Of a DNA stretch of 64,000 nucleotides, positions 17,765-27,078 are shown piece by piece. The notes below the pieces were generated by a model, which searched no databases, was not told the DNA's origin, and saw nothing but the letters and a program-made list of their open reading frames with translations. The stretch lies in assembly GCF_000473225.1 (NCBI RefSeq), contig NZ_KI421509.1:3428868-3492867 (forward strand), read 5' to 3'. Both the position numbers and the translations under genes were made by a program. How positions within the stretch are numbered: position 1 is the first letter of the stretch; each line of letters begins with the position of its first letter. Origin of the DNA: Sedimentitalea nanhaiensis DSM 24252. GTDB lineage: Bacteria > Pseudomonadota > Alphaproteobacteria > Rhodobacterales > Rhodobacteraceae.

Positions 17765-18460
17765 TTAGGCCTCCCGGATGGTGCGCTGTTCGATGCGCTT
17801 TTCGTGATCGCCCTGGATCAGGCGGTGAACATAGATGCCGGGCAGATGGATCGTATCGGGATCCAGGCTGCCGCGTGGCACGATTTCCTCGACCTCGGCG
17901 ACGCAGACCTTGCCGCACATGGCCGCCGGCGGGTTGAAGTTGCGCGCGGTCTTGCGAAACACCAGGTTGCCGGTGTCATCGGCCTTCCAAGCCTTGACGA
18001 TCGACAGATCCGCGACGATGCCGCGTTCCAGAATATAGTCCTGACCGTCGAATTCCTTGCTCTCCTTGCCGTCGGCGATCACCGTGCCCACACCGGTCTT
18101 TGTATAAAAGCCCGGAATGCCGCAGCCGCCCGCGCGCATCCGTTCGGCCAGGGTGCCCTGCGGGTTGAATTCCAGCTCAAGCTCGCCGCTCAGGTACTGG
18201 CGCATGAACTCGGCGTTTTCGCCCACATAGGACGACATCATCTTCCTGATTTGCTTGGTGTCGAGCAATTTGCCCAGACCAAACCCGTCGACGCCGCAAT
18301 TGTTGGACGCGATGGTCAGATCCTTGACGCCGCTGTCCACCAGCGCGTCTATCAGCAGTTCCGGAATGCCGCACAGGCCAAACCCGCCGGCTGCGATCGT
18401 CATGCCGTCCGACAGCAGCCCCTCCAAGGCCTCGGTGGCGGTGGAATAGACTTTCTTCAT
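17765..18460 (-). CDS. scoA: 3-oxoacid CoA-transferase subunit A
   Basis: The 231-residue alpha subunit begins [39 protein letters not shown], the CoA-binding glycine-rich region of family I CoA-transferases. [14 protein letters not shown] and a late [20 protein letters not shown] follow. The start is set at 18460; the frame runs 15 codons further upstream without family similarity. The pair scoA-scoB is a two-gene operon that converges on the transglycosylase gene. No acetoacetyl-CoA thiolase or PHB gene is adjacent. Confidence 0.92.
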   Translation of the reverse strand: MKKVYSTATEALEGLLSDGMTIAAGGFGLCGIPELLIDALVDSGVKDLTIASNNCGVDGFGLGKLLDTKQIRKMMSSYVGENAEFMRQYLSGELELEFNPQGTLAERMRAGGCGIPGFYTKTGVGTVIADGKESKEFDGQDYILERGIVADLSIVKAWKADDTGNLVFRKTARNFNPPAAMCGKVCVAEVEEIVPRGSLDPDTIHLPGIYVHRLIQGDHEKRIEQRTIREA

Positions 18461-18542
18461 GGAAAACTCCCCGAAAATTGGTGTTCCATGCTTGTGCCGC
18501 TGCACCGCAGGAGAGTCAACGAAATGGCAGGCGGCCGGTCGG

Positions 18543-21191
18543 CTATTCTGCCGCCGGCTTCTTGTCGGTCGCCTTTGCTGCCGCGGGCTTCTTTCCGGGG
18601 GCCTTGGCGGACGCGGTTTTTCTTGTCGCCGGTTTCTTGGCCGGAGCCTTCTTTTTTGGAGCGGCCTTGCGCCGAGTGCCCTTTTTGGCGGCCTTTTCGG
18701 CGATCAGTTCGACCGCCTGTTCCATGGTCAGGGCCGTCGCCTCGATCTCTTTCGGCAGGGTGGCGTTGACCTTGTCCCATTTCACATAGGGGCCGTATTT
18801 GCCTTCCATGATATTGACCGGACCGCCTTCGTCGGGGTGCTCGCCCAGTTCACGCAGGGTCTTGGCGGCAGCACCGCGCCCGCCCCGGCTGGCGACCTTT
18901 TCGGCCAGCAATTGCACAGCCCGGTTCATGCCAACGGTAAACACTTCGTCAAGCGACTCGAGGTTGGCATTGGTGCCACCGCGTTCCGAGGTGCTGGCCG
19001 CATGTTTCAGATATGGCCCATAACGCCCGATATTAGCCCAGACCATCACACCATCTTCGGGATGCGGGCCGATGGGACGGGGCAGGGACAGTAATTTCAG
19101 CGCCTGTGCCAGATCGATCTCCTGGGGGGGCCAGTCCTTGGGCACGGATTGACGCGGCGGTTTCTTGTTCTCTTCGGTGACCGGTCCACGCTGCACATAG
19201 GGGCCGAACCGCCCCTTGAACACACGGATCTCGTCGCCCGCGTCTTCGCCCAACAGCTTGCCGTCGGGCGGGATCGCGCCGTCATCTTCGGCCCCCGGAG
19301 GGCCGAAGGCGCGGGTATAGCGGCATTCGGGGTAGTTCGAGCAGCCGATGAATGCCCCTCCCGAGCGTGCTGTGCGCATGGACAGCCGTCCGGCGCCGCA
19401 ATTCGGACACAGCCGCGGGTCGGTGCCGTCCTCGTTGGGCGGAAACAGGTGTGGTTCAAGCACCTCGTTGATCTTTTCCAGCACTTCGGTGATGCGCAAA
19501 TCGCTGGTTTCGGCGATGGCAGCGGAAAAGTCGCGCCAGAACCGGTTCAGAACGGCCTTATAGTCCGCATCCCCGGCGCTGACCTGATCCAGTTCGTCTT
19601 CGAGACCGGCGGTAAAATCATAGCCGACATATTTGCGGAAATAGTTCTGCAGGAACGCGATCACCAAGCGCCCCTTGTCCTCGGGGATCAGCCGGTTCTT
19701 GTCCTTTCGGACATATTCGCGGTCCTGAATCGTGGTGACAATGCTGGCATAGGTCGAGGGCCGTCCGATGCCCAGTTCTTCCATCCGCTTGACGAGTGTT
19801 GCCTCGGTATAGCGCGGTGGCGGCTGGGTGAAATGCTGTTCGGGGGTGACGCTGCGCTTGGCCGCCGGCTCACCCTGTGAAATCTGCGGCAGTCGCTTGT
19901 CGTCGTCGTCCGTGACAGCATCGTCGCGGCCTTCTTCGTAAACTCGCAAGAAACCGTCAAACAGCAGCACCTGACCGGTTGCGCGCATCTCGACCTGTTC
20001 ATCCTTGCTGGCAACGATGACTGTAGTGCGCTCAAGGCGTGCGCCTTCCATCTGGCATGCAAGGGTGCGCTTCCAGATCAGATCGTACAGCTTGCGCTGA
20101 TCCGCATCCATCAGTTTCAACGCGGCGGTGTCCTTGGTCATGTCGGTGGGGCGGATACATTCATGCGCCTCCTGCGCGTTCTTGGCCTTGTTCTTGTACA
20201 TCCGCGGGCTGGAGGGCACGTATTCGGCGCCAAACCGGTCCTTGATTGCATCGCGCGCCGCATGCACCGCCTCGGGCGCCATATCGATGCCGTCGGTCCG
20301 CATATAGGTAATGTGCCCGGCCTCATACAGCCGCTGGGCGACGCTCATGGCCTGCCGCGCGCCCATTCCGAATTTGCGGCTGGCTTCCTGTTGCAGGGTC
20401 GAGGTCATGAAGGGCGCGCTGGGATTGCGGTTGGCCGGCTTGGCCTCGACCGACTTGACGGTCAGGTCGCGGCTGGTGATCGCCTGTACCGCCAGTTCGG
20501 CCTGGGTTTCGTTTTCGATATCGAACTTGTCCAATTTCTTGCCGGCCAGCAGCGTCAGACGCGCCTCGTATTCCTGACCGCGCGGCGTGGCCAGCAGGGC
20601 CTTGACCGACCAGTACTCCCGGGCGCGGAAGGCTTCGATCTCCATTTCGCGCTCGACGATCAGACGCAGGCAGACCGATTGCACCCGCCCGGCCGATTTT
20701 GCACCCGGCAATTTGCGCCACAGCACCGGCGACAGGTTGAAACCGACGAGGTAATCCAGCGCCCGGCGGGCCAGATAGGCTTCGACCAGCGGCATGTCGA
20801 CCTGCCGGGGGTGGGCCATGGCCTCTTCAACGGCAGCCTTGGTGATGGCATTGAAAGTGACGCGCGAAACCGGCGTATCCTTCTTGATCGATTTGCGCTT
20901 GGTCAGCGCTTCTTGCAGATGCCAGCTGATCGCTTCGCCTTCGCGGTCGGGGTCTGTCGCGAGGATCAAAGCGTTGTCTTTGGCCAGTGCATCGGCGATG
21001 GCCTTCACGTGCTTCTTGCTGTCGCTTGCGACCTCCCATTTCATGTCGAAATCCTGGTCGGGATCGACCGATCCATCCTTGGGGGGCAGGTCGCGCACAT
21101 GGCCATAGGACGCGAGAACCGTGTAGTCGGGACCCAGGTATTTATTGATGGTTTTTGCTTTGGCTGGGGATTCTACAACAACTACAGGCAT
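18543..21191 (-). CDS. topA: DNA topoisomerase I
   Basis: The 882-residue type IA topoisomerase relaxes negative supercoils. The N-terminal TOPRIM domain ([17 protein letters not shown], then [16 protein letters not shown]), the active-site tyrosine in [14 protein letters not shown] near residue 300, and the central gate domains are present. The C-terminus has one C4 zinc ribbon (CPNC ... CSNYPEC) and further TOP-C-terminal repeats ([25 protein letters not shown]). It ends in a lysine/alanine/proline-rich tail of about 60 residues, common in alphaproteobacterial TopA and likely DNA-binding. A complete gene. Confidence 0.97.
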   Translation of the reverse strand: MPVVVVESPAKAKTINKYLGPDYTVLASYGHVRDLPPKDGSVDPDQDFDMKWEVASDSKKHVKAIADALAKDNALILATDPDREGEAISWHLQEALTKRKSIKKDTPVSRVTFNAITKAAVEEAMAHPRQVDMPLVEAYLARRALDYLVGFNLSPVLWRKLPGAKSAGRVQSVCLRLIVEREMEIEAFRAREYWSVKALLATPRGQEYEARLTLLAGKKLDKFDIENETQAELAVQAITSRDLTVKSVEAKPANRNPSAPFMTSTLQQEASRKFGMGARQAMSVAQRLYEAGHITYMRTDGIDMAPEAVHAARDAIKDRFGAEYVPSSPRMYKNKAKNAQEAHECIRPTDMTKDTAALKLMDADQRKLYDLIWKRTLACQMEGARLERTTVIVASKDEQVEMRATGQVLLFDGFLRVYEEGRDDAVTDDDDKRLPQISQGEPAAKRSVTPEQHFTQPPPRYTEATLVKRMEELGIGRPSTYASIVTTIQDREYVRKDKNRLIPEDKGRLVIAFLQNYFRKYVGYDFTAGLEDELDQVSAGDADYKAVLNRFWRDFSAAIAETSDLRITEVLEKINEVLEPHLFPPNEDGTDPRLCPNCGAGRLSMRTARSGGAFIGCSNYPECRYTRAFGPPGAEDDGAIPPDGKLLGEDAGDEIRVFKGRFGPYVQRGPVTEENKKPPRQSVPKDWPPQEIDLAQALKLLSLPRPIGPHPEDGVMVWANIGRYGPYLKHAASTSERGGTNANLESLDEVFTVGMNRAVQLLAEKVASRGGRGAAAKTLRELGEHPDEGGPVNIMEGKYGPYVKWDKVNATLPKEIEATALTMEQAVELIAEKAAKKGTRRKAAPKKKAPAKKPATRKTASAKAPGKKPAAAKATDKKPAAE

Positions 21192-21471
21192 TTAACGGGT
21201 AACCTCATGCGGCGGACGGTTGGGCTTCTATGGCGGGGCAAGATGTGGGGTGCAAGTCCCGATTGTCAATCCGTGCAAAATGGGCGCATGTTCGCAGGAC
21301 AGGCTGGGCCTTGACGACCGGGATCGACGTCGGTTCAGAATGGGGCGAAAACACCTGCTCTCCCGCCCTCTGGCATTCATCTGTGGAAAACGGGATCTTG
21401 AGTGTATCGATAGAGTGTCCAACTGGGTGCTGTATCGCCGATCGGCTCAGAAACGGGGCGTGGCGCACCGC
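21192..21471. other. Intergenic region between dprA and topA
   Basis: These 280 bases lie between the topA start and the dprA stop, both genes leftward. No recognisable gene, RNA or strong hairpin was seen. It should contain the topA promoter and the end of the dprA transcript. Confidence 0.4.
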
Positions 21472-22623
21472 TCACGGATCCAGTGACAGCAACCCGCCCG
21501 ATTGGCGCTTGATCTTGCCCTCGAGTTCCAGATCGACCAAGGCCGGAGCCACCTCGCCTGCCGAGGCGGATAAATCGCGGATCAATTGGTCTTCGGCCAC
21601 CGGCGAGGGGCCCAGCCGCGACAGAATTTGCTGATGCAGGGCTGCGGTCTGTCCCAGATTGCGGCGCTCGGGCGGTGGCGGCGGCAGATCGTCCAGCATG
21701 TCGGGCTGGACCTGCATGGGGGGTGGCGCGGTGTCGGGCAGGGCGGCAATCACGTCTTCTGCATTGCGCACCAGGGTCGCACCGTCGCGGATCAGCATGT
21801 TGTTGCCTGCCGCACGGGCGTCAAACGGATGGCCTGGCACGGCCAGGACCTCGCGGCCCTGGTCCAGGGCGTCGCGTGCGGTGATCAGGCTGCCTGACCT
21901 GGCGGCGGCCTCGACCACCACGACCGCCTGGGCCAGTCCCGAAATGATCCGGTTGCGGCAAGGAAAATGGCGGGCCTGTGGCGTGGTGCCCATAGGCTGC
22001 TCCGAGACCAGCAGCCCGGTGGCGGCGATGTCGCGGGCCAGCTGGGTGTTTTCGGTCGGATAAACCACGTCGACTCCGCCGGCCATCACCGCGATGGTAC
22101 CGGTTTTCAGCGCCGCGATATGGGCGGCTGTGTCAATTCCGCGCGCCAGACCCGAGGCGATGACGTTCCCCTGGGTTCCCAGATCCTGCGACAGGGCGCG
22201 GGCCATGCGGGTACCTAGAGAGCTGGCGTTGCGGGCTCCCACCACCGCCACGGTGGGGCGGCCGAGCAGCGATATATCGCCGATCACCCACAGCATCGGC
22301 GGGGCGTCGGACAGGTCTGTCAGCATGTTCGGATATGCCGCATCGCCAAGGCACAAAAGCCGCGCACGCGCGGCTTTTGCGGCCTTCATTTCTGCGGCTA
22401 TGACGCCGGCCGGGCATATTTCATACCCGTCTACTCCGGCGGCGCGCGCCACTTCGGGCAACGCGGCCAGCGCGTTCTGCGCTGTACCATGCTCTGCCAG
22501 CAGGCGGTAAAACGTGGTGATACCGACCCTGCGCGAGCGCAACAGACGGAGCCACGCAAACCGATCGTCTTCCGTGGTGGGTGGGAGTGGGGGGTGAGTG
22601 GAAGAAATCGTTTCCTCGGTCAT
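21472..22623 (-). CDS. dprA: DNA-processing protein DprA
   Basis: The 383-residue protein carries the Rossmann-like DprA/Smf core at about residues 85-290. Landmarks are RPTVAVVGARNASSLGTRMARAL, the ASGLARGIDTAAHIAAL block, GGVDVVYPTEN and the FPCRNRIISGLAQAVVVVEAAARSGSLITARDALDQGREVLAVPG signature. A C-terminal winged-helix follows (ILSRLGPSPVAEDQLIRDL). DprA loads RecA onto incoming single-stranded DNA in natural transformation. The ATG at 22623 is preceded by GGCGGAG. The frame extends 27 codons upstream but without family match. Confidence 0.94.
   Translation of the reverse strand: MTEETISSTHPPLPPTTEDDRFAWLRLLRSRRVGITTFYRLLAEHGTAQNALAALPEVARAAGVDGYEICPAGVIAAEMKAAKAARARLLCLGDAAYPNMLTDLSDAPPMLWVIGDISLLGRPTVAVVGARNASSLGTRMARALSQDLGTQGNVIASGLARGIDTAAHIAALKTGTIAVMAGGVDVVYPTENTQLARDIAATGLLVSEQPMGTTPQARHFPCRNRIISGLAQAVVVVEAAARSGSLITARDALDQGREVLAVPGHPFDARAAGNNMLIRDGATLVRNAEDVIAALPDTAPPPMQVQPDMLDDLPPPPPERRNLGQTAALHQQILSRLGPSPVAEDQLIRDLSASAGEVAPALVDLELEGKIKRQSGGLLSLDP
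22354..22379. repeat. Perfect 12-bp inverted repeat inside dprA
   Basis: CAAAAGCCGCGC at 22354-22365 and its exact reverse complement at 22368-22379 are separated by only two bases. The GC-rich stem flanked by an A-run and a T-run looks like an intrinsic terminator, yet it lies within the dprA reading frame (about residues 82-90, an alanine/arginine-rich linker). Confidence 0.5.
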
Positions 22624-22780
22624 CCGTCGCTCCGCCTGCTTGCAGGGAAGGTGTAGCGCCCACGAGGTTAACAGGTCGTAAAGCGCGACAGATTTTTTGT
22701 GCATTTTTCACAAAAGCGCCGGGAACAGGTTTGAGGCTCGGATTTCGTGGCCAATTTGCGATATGGCAGCCGTACGGATC

Positions 22781-22814
22781 GCGTACATACACCGTACATA
22801 CGGCATGTACGCAT
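22781..22814. repeat. Short GTACATAC repeats between tldD and dprA
   Basis: CGTACATAC occurs at 22782-22790 and again at 22793-22801, a period of 11 bases. GCGTACAT (22781-22788) is also inverted as ATGTACGC (22805-22812). The cluster lies in the 225-base gap between the tldD stop and the dprA start. It could be a regulator-binding site for dprA or a transcript hairpin; no function is known to me. Confidence 0.4.
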
Positions 22815-22848
22815 CGGCGCGCCGGGCCGATGCGTTCCTGCGATCAGT

Positions 22849-24270
22849 TCAGGCGGCCGAGCCGCCCACGGTCAGCCCGCCCATCAGCACTGTTGGCTGG
22901 CCGACGCCCACGGGCACCCATTGGCCGTCCTTGCCGCAATTGCCCATGCCGGGGTCCAGTTCCATGTCATTGCCCAGCCCGCGAATCCGGGTCAGGGCGG
23001 TGGCGCCATCGCCGATCAGGGTTGCGCCCTTGACCGGGGCGCCGATCTTGCCGTCCTGGACGCGGTAGGCCTCGGTGCAGGAGAACACGAACTTGCCGTT
23101 GGTAATGTCGACCTGCCCGCCGCCGAACCCGACCGCCCAGATCCCGTCCCTGATCTGGGCCACCAGATCGGCCGGATCGGAATCGCCGCCCAGCATATAG
23201 GTGTTTGTCATGCGCGGCATCGGCGCATGGGCATAGCTTTGCCGCCGTCCGTTGCCGGTGGGCGAAACCCCCATCAGCCGCGCATTTTGGCGGTCCTGCA
23301 TATACCCGACCAGGATACCGTCCTCGATCAGCGTATTGCGGCGCGAGGGCGTGCCTTCGTCGTCGATGGTGATGCTGCCGCGCCGATCCGGGAGTGTGCC
23401 GTCATCCAGAACCGTCACGCCGGGCGAGGCAACCCGCCGGCCCATCAGCCCGGCAAAGGCGCTGGTCTCCTTGCGGTTGAAGTCGCCTTCGAGCCCGTGG
23501 CCGATGGCTTCGTGCAGCAGGATGCCGGGCCAGCCGGGGCCAAGCGCGACCTCCATCACCCCGGCGGGGGCGGGGACCGCATCGAGATTGACCAGAGCGA
23601 TGCGCAGCGCCTCGCGCGCCTTGGCCTGCCAATCGGCGGGGGCGATCAGCCCGTCCAGCCCGATGCGGCCACCGCCGCCGGCGCTGCCGGTTTCGCGCCG
23701 CCCGCCTTGTTCGACGATGACCGAGACATTGACCCGCGTCATCGGACGCACGTCGCGCAGATGCACCCCGTCCGGGCGCAGGATCTCGATCTCTTGCAAA
23801 GAGGCCGCGAGGCTGGCCGAGACCTGGACGACGCGGCTGTCCATGTCGCGGGCAAAAGCGTCGATTTCGCGCAGGGTGTCGATCTTGACCGGAAAGGGCT
23901 GTCCGGCGATGGGATCGGCATCGGTATAGAGACGCGCATTGGTCGGTTGCGGCGCGTCCGCCAGAGTGCCGCCGCCATTGCCGACCGCGAGCCGGGCGGT
24001 TTCAGCGGCCCGTTTCAGCGCCGCGATGCTCATCTCGGTCGCATGGGCATAGCCGGTCACCTCGCCGTTGACAGCGCGCAGCCCGAATCCTTCGGAAGCG
24101 TCATAGCTGGCGGTCTTGAGCCGCCCGTCATCGAACACAAGCGCTTCGGATTTGCGACGTTCGGCAAAGATTTCGCCGTCATCCGCCCCGTCGGTGGCCG
24201 CGCGCAGCTCTGACAGCGCGGCGTCCAGCGGCAGCGTGGTTTCAAAGGGGCGGAAGGGGGTATTTGTCAT
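22849..24270 (-). CDS. tldD: Metalloprotease TldD
   Basis: The 473-residue protein is the TldD subunit of the TldD/TldE (PmbA) zinc protease, which trims unfolded or modified peptides in the cytosol. The zinc motif HEAIGHGLEGD (HExxxH) is visible at about residue 255. The family hallmarks GVTVLDDGTLPDRRGSITIDDEGTPSRRNTLIEDG, GRRQSYAHAPMPRMTNTY and the C-terminal GNDMELDPGMGNCGKDGQWVPVGVGQPT are intact. The partner tldE is not in this window. It is transcribed away from coxB, and an FNR-type box lies 19 bases upstream of its start. Confidence 0.95.
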   Translation of the reverse strand: MTNTPFRPFETTLPLDAALSELRAATDGADDGEIFAERRKSEALVFDDGRLKTASYDASEGFGLRAVNGEVTGYAHATEMSIAALKRAAETARLAVGNGGGTLADAPQPTNARLYTDADPIAGQPFPVKIDTLREIDAFARDMDSRVVQVSASLAASLQEIEILRPDGVHLRDVRPMTRVNVSVIVEQGGRRETGSAGGGGRIGLDGLIAPADWQAKAREALRIALVNLDAVPAPAGVMEVALGPGWPGILLHEAIGHGLEGDFNRKETSAFAGLMGRRVASPGVTVLDDGTLPDRRGSITIDDEGTPSRRNTLIEDGILVGYMQDRQNARLMGVSPTGNGRRQSYAHAPMPRMTNTYMLGGDSDPADLVAQIRDGIWAVGFGGGQVDITNGKFVFSCTEAYRVQDGKIGAPVKGATLIGDGATALTRIRGLGNDMELDPGMGNCGKDGQWVPVGVGQPTVLMGGLTVGGSAA

Positions 24271-24288
24271 CGCCGGAGACCTCTCGAT

Positions 24289-24302
24289 TTGATCTAAATC
24301 AA
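24289..24302. promoter_or_regulatory. FNR/FnrL-type binding site
   Basis: TTGATCTAAATCAA matches the FNR consensus TTGAT-N4-ATCAA exactly. It lies between the divergent tldD (start 24270) and coxB (start 24451) genes, 149 bases upstream of the latter. In Rhodobacter relatives FnrL controls oxidase genes in response to oxygen, so regulation of the cta operon is likely. It is close enough to tldD to affect that gene too. Confidence 0.75.
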
Positions 24303-24450
24303 AAAAAAGCGTCCGTTTGACGCAATCAGATGGCTTTATCTGCTTGCCGGAATATGGTTTCTAGCGACACTAAAGACAACGGGGCAGGTGCGTTTTGATG
24401 AATCCGCCTGTACCTCACCGAAAAACGCGATCAAACGATCAGGACATAAC

Positions 24451-25317
24451 ATGAAGAACGCTTTCACGCTTTCCGGGGTCGTTACAGCCCTTTCGGCCCT
24501 TCCTGCACTGGCGCAAGACGGGCTTGAAATCATCGGCAAGCCGGTCGACGGTCTGACCGGGTTTCAGCCTGCGGCGACCGAACTGGCCCGCGACCAACAG
24601 TCGCTGGACTGGTTGATTCTCGTGATCATCACCGCGATCTGCGTCTTTGTGACCGGACTGCTGTTGTATGCGATGTTCCGGTACAGCCGCAGCAGAAACC
24701 CGAATCCGGCCAGCTTTACCCACAATTCGCCGGTGGAAGTGGCCTGGACGATCATTCCGATCGTGATTCTGGTGTTCATCGGCGCCTTCAGCCTGCCGGT
24801 TCTGTTCAAGCAGCAGGAGATCCCCGAGGCGGACATTACCATCAAGGTGACCGGGTATCAGTGGTACTGGGGCTATGAATATGTCGATCACGAATTCGGC
24901 TTTGAAAGCTTCCTGATCGGCGATGGCAAGGTTCTGAACGACGAGGTGATCGCCGAGCTGGAAGAGGCGGGCTATAGCAAAGATGAATTCCTGCTGGCGA
25001 CCGACACTGCCGTGGTGGTGCCGGTGGGCAAGACCGTGGTGATGCAGGTGACCGGCGCGGATGTGATCCACAGCTGGACGATCCCGGCCTTTGGCGTCAA
25101 GCAGGATGCGGTTCCGGGCCGTCTGGCCGAGCTGTGGTTCGCCGCCGAAAAGGAAGGCATCTATTTCGGTCAGTGTTCCGAACTGTGCGGCAAGGACCAC
25201 GCCTATATGCCGATCACCGTCAAAGTTGTCAGCCAGGAAGCCTATGACGCATGGCTGGACGGCGCGATCGAGGAATACGCGGGCAAACCGCGCAGTGTGA
25301 CCGTCGCGTCGAACTGA
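24451..25317 (+). CDS. coxB: Cytochrome c oxidase subunit II
   Basis: The 288-residue protein has a signal peptide (cleavage near ALAQ-DGL), two membrane helices (about residues 50-75 and 95-115) and a periplasmic cupredoxin domain. The CuA ligands are visible in DVIHSWTIPAFGVKQD (His) and GQCSELCGKDHAYMP (Cys-x3-Cys-x3-His, Met). The aromatic electron-entry patch YQWYWGYEY is present. It belongs to an aa3-type oxidase that takes electrons from cytochrome c. The start at 24451 fits the signal peptide. Subunit I (ctaD) is not in this window, as is common in this family. Confidence 0.97.
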   Translation: MKNAFTLSGVVTALSALPALAQDGLEIIGKPVDGLTGFQPAATELARDQQSLDWLILVIITAICVFVTGLLLYAMFRYSRSRNPNPASFTHNSPVEVAWTIIPIVILVFIGAFSLPVLFKQQEIPEADITIKVTGYQWYWGYEYVDHEFGFESFLIGDGKVLNDEVIAELEEAGYSKDEFLLATDTAVVVPVGKTVVMQVTGADVIHSWTIPAFGVKQDAVPGRLAELWFAAEKEGIYFGQCSELCGKDHAYMPITVKVVSQEAYDAWLDGAIEEYAGKPRSVTVASN

Positions 25318-25381
25318 AGATTTGAGTTGAAAGCGCATGGCGGGTAAGCCCGCCGTGCCATTTGCGCCACAAGGGTTTGCG

Positions 25382-26323
25382 ATGAGCGACGTCAGTTTCA
25401 ATACAGGCCTGCGCGAGGGCGAGGCGGAGTTTGGCGATTTCTTCGCCCTGCTCAAGCCGCGGGTGATGTCGCTGGTCGTGTTCACCGCCCTTGTCGGACT
25501 GGTGGCTGCCCCGGTATCGGTGCATCCGCTGATCGGATTTAGCGCCGTGCTGTTCATTGCCATCGGCGGCGGTGCGTCGGGCGCGCTGAACATGTGGTGG
25601 GATGCCGATATCGACCGCATCATGCGCCGCACCCGCAATCGCCCCATCCCGTCCGGCAAGGTGAGCGGGCAGGATGCGCTGGCGATCGGGCTGGCGCTGT
25701 CGGGGCTGTCGGTGATGATGCTGGCGCTGGCCACCAACCTGATGGCCGGTGCGATGCTGGCCTTTACCATCTTTTTCTACGTCGTGATCTATTCGATGTG
25801 GCTGAAACGCAGCACGCCGCAGAACATTGTGATCGGCGGCGCGGCGGGGGCGTTCCCGCCGGTGATCGGCTGGCTGGCCGCAACCGGGACGATGGCGGTC
25901 GAGCCGTGGCTGATGTTTGCATTGGTGTTCATGTGGACGCCGCCGCACTTCTGGGCCTTGTGCCTGTTCATGCGCAGCGACTACGATGATGCCGGTGTGC
26001 CGATGCTGACCGTGACACACGGTCGTCGCGCGACGCGGGTGCATATTCTCGTCTATACCGTGCTGCTTGCGCTGCTTGCGATCGGAGCAAGCTTTACCGG
26101 CATCGGCGGGCCGATCTATCTGACCGTGTCGGTGGTGCTGAACGGTTTGTTCCTGCTGGGCGCCGTACGTATCTGGAGGCGCGACGAAACCGATGCCGAG
26201 GGCGACAATTTTGCCGTCGAGCGGCGGTTCTTCAAGCTGTCGCTGCTGTATCTTTTCCTGCATTTCGGCGCGATCCTGGCCGAAGCGGTATTGCGGCCCT
26301 ATGGCCTGGGAGGCTGGACATGA
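25382..26323 (+). CDS. ctaB: Protoheme IX farnesyltransferase (heme O synthase)
   Basis: The 313-residue UbiA-family membrane protein makes heme O, the precursor of heme A for the oxidase. The prenyl-diphosphate motif NMWWDADIDRIMRRTRNRPI and the second acidic region near DYDDAGVPMLTV are visible, along with eight or so hydrophobic helices. The ATG at 25382 is favoured because the sequence upstream (residues MAGKPAVPFAPQ) lacks family similarity. Its TGA overlaps the ATG of the next small gene. Confidence 0.96.
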   Translation: MSDVSFNTGLREGEAEFGDFFALLKPRVMSLVVFTALVGLVAAPVSVHPLIGFSAVLFIAIGGGASGALNMWWDADIDRIMRRTRNRPIPSGKVSGQDALAIGLALSGLSVMMLALATNLMAGAMLAFTIFFYVVIYSMWLKRSTPQNIVIGGAAGAFPPVIGWLAATGTMAVEPWLMFALVFMWTPPHFWALCLFMRSDYDDAGVPMLTVTHGRRATRVHILVYTVLLALLAIGASFTGIGGPIYLTVSVVLNGLFLLGAVRIWRRDETDAEGDNFAVERRFFKLSLLYLFLHFGAILAEAVLRPYGLGGWT

Positions 26324-26481
26324 GTATCAAGACCACGCACGAGTTGCATCATCGCCGGTTCGGGCGCAACCTTGGAGTCGGGCTGATTCTGGCGGCGTTT
26401 GCCGCACTGGTCTTTGGCCTGACCATGGTCAAGGTGACCAGCGGCGATTTTGAAGTTCCCAGCGCGGAGAGCTTTAACTGA
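26320..26481 (+). CDS. Small membrane protein of the cta operon (CoxF-like)
   Basis: A 53-residue protein with one membrane helix (about residues 18-37, GVGLILAAFAALVFGLTMV). A basic N-terminus rich in histidine and arginine precedes the helix. Both ends are translationally coupled: its ATG overlaps the ctaB stop, and its TGA overlaps the ctaG ATG. A small ORF at exactly this place is common in Rhodobacteraceae cta operons. It may help oxidase assembly, but that role is inferred from context only. Confidence 0.85.
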   Translation: MSIKTTHELHHRRFGRNLGVGLILAAFAALVFGLTMVKVTSGDFEVPSAESFN

Positions 26482-27056
26482 TGGCAATGTCGGGACCCAA
26501 CCGGACCGTGCTGCAATTGGTGACCGTGGTGATCACCATGGGGGCGTTGGCCTGGGCCTCGGTCCCGTTTTATAACTGGTTCTGCCGGGTCACGGGCTTT
26601 GGCGGCACCACCCAGGTCGATACGGCCGGGGCGGACGAGGTGCTGGAGCAGACCATCAAGATTCGTTTTGACGGCTCGCTGACGCGTGGCATGCCCTGGA
26701 CGTTCAAGCCGGTGGTGCGCGAAATGGAGTTGCAGATCGGTGAGACCGGGCTGGCCTTCTACGAGGCCTACAATCCGACCGACCAGCCGATTGCAGGGCA
26801 GGCCAGCTATAATGTCTTTCCCTACGAGGCGGGACCGTTCTTTAACAAGATCGAGTGTTTCTGCTTTACAGAGCAAGTGCTGCAGCCCGGTGAACGGGTG
26901 CAGATGCCGGTAACTTTCTATATAGATCCGGAAATCGTCACCGACAGGGACGCAAAATATGTGCATACGATCACGCTGTCGTACACTTTCTACGAAATCG
27001 ATCTGCCCGGGGGCCAGGCGGCTCTTGACACGGGATCGCAAACAAAAACGAACTAA
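26481..27056 (+). CDS. ctaG: Cytochrome c oxidase assembly protein CtaG (Cox11)
   Basis: The 191-residue protein is the copper chaperone that inserts CuB into subunit I. An N-terminal anchor helix (about residues 10-28) precedes a periplasmic immunoglobulin-like domain. The copper-binding motif CFCF is visible in IECFCFTEQVLQPGE. FYNWFCRVTGFGGT and MPVTFYIDP are also hallmarks. The gene overlaps the upstream small ORF (ATGA) and precedes ctaE by 22 bases. Confidence 0.96.
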   Translation: MAMSGPNRTVLQLVTVVITMGALAWASVPFYNWFCRVTGFGGTTQVDTAGADEVLEQTIKIRFDGSLTRGMPWTFKPVVREMELQIGETGLAFYEAYNPTDQPIAGQASYNVFPYEAGPFFNKIECFCFTEQVLQPGERVQMPVTFYIDPEIVTDRDAKYVHTITLSYTFYEIDLPGGQAALDTGSQTKTN

Positions 27057-27078
27057 CGCCGCAAGGTGAGGGACATTA

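Noticed and set aside
17099-18769. Long open frame on the plus strand (556 codons)
   Set aside because: It lies antisense to scoB, scoA and the end of topA, has no family similarity and is rich in histidine and alanine in the way typical of mirror frames of GC-rich genes.
20163-21314. 383-codon plus-strand frame
   Set aside because: Antisense to topA, whose motifs are unmistakable on the other strand.
22747-24213. 488-codon plus-strand frame
   Set aside because: Antisense to the intact tldD gene; no recognisable domain.
24439-25770. 443-codon minus-strand frame
   Set aside because: Antisense to coxB and ctaB; histidine-rich mirror sequence without family features.
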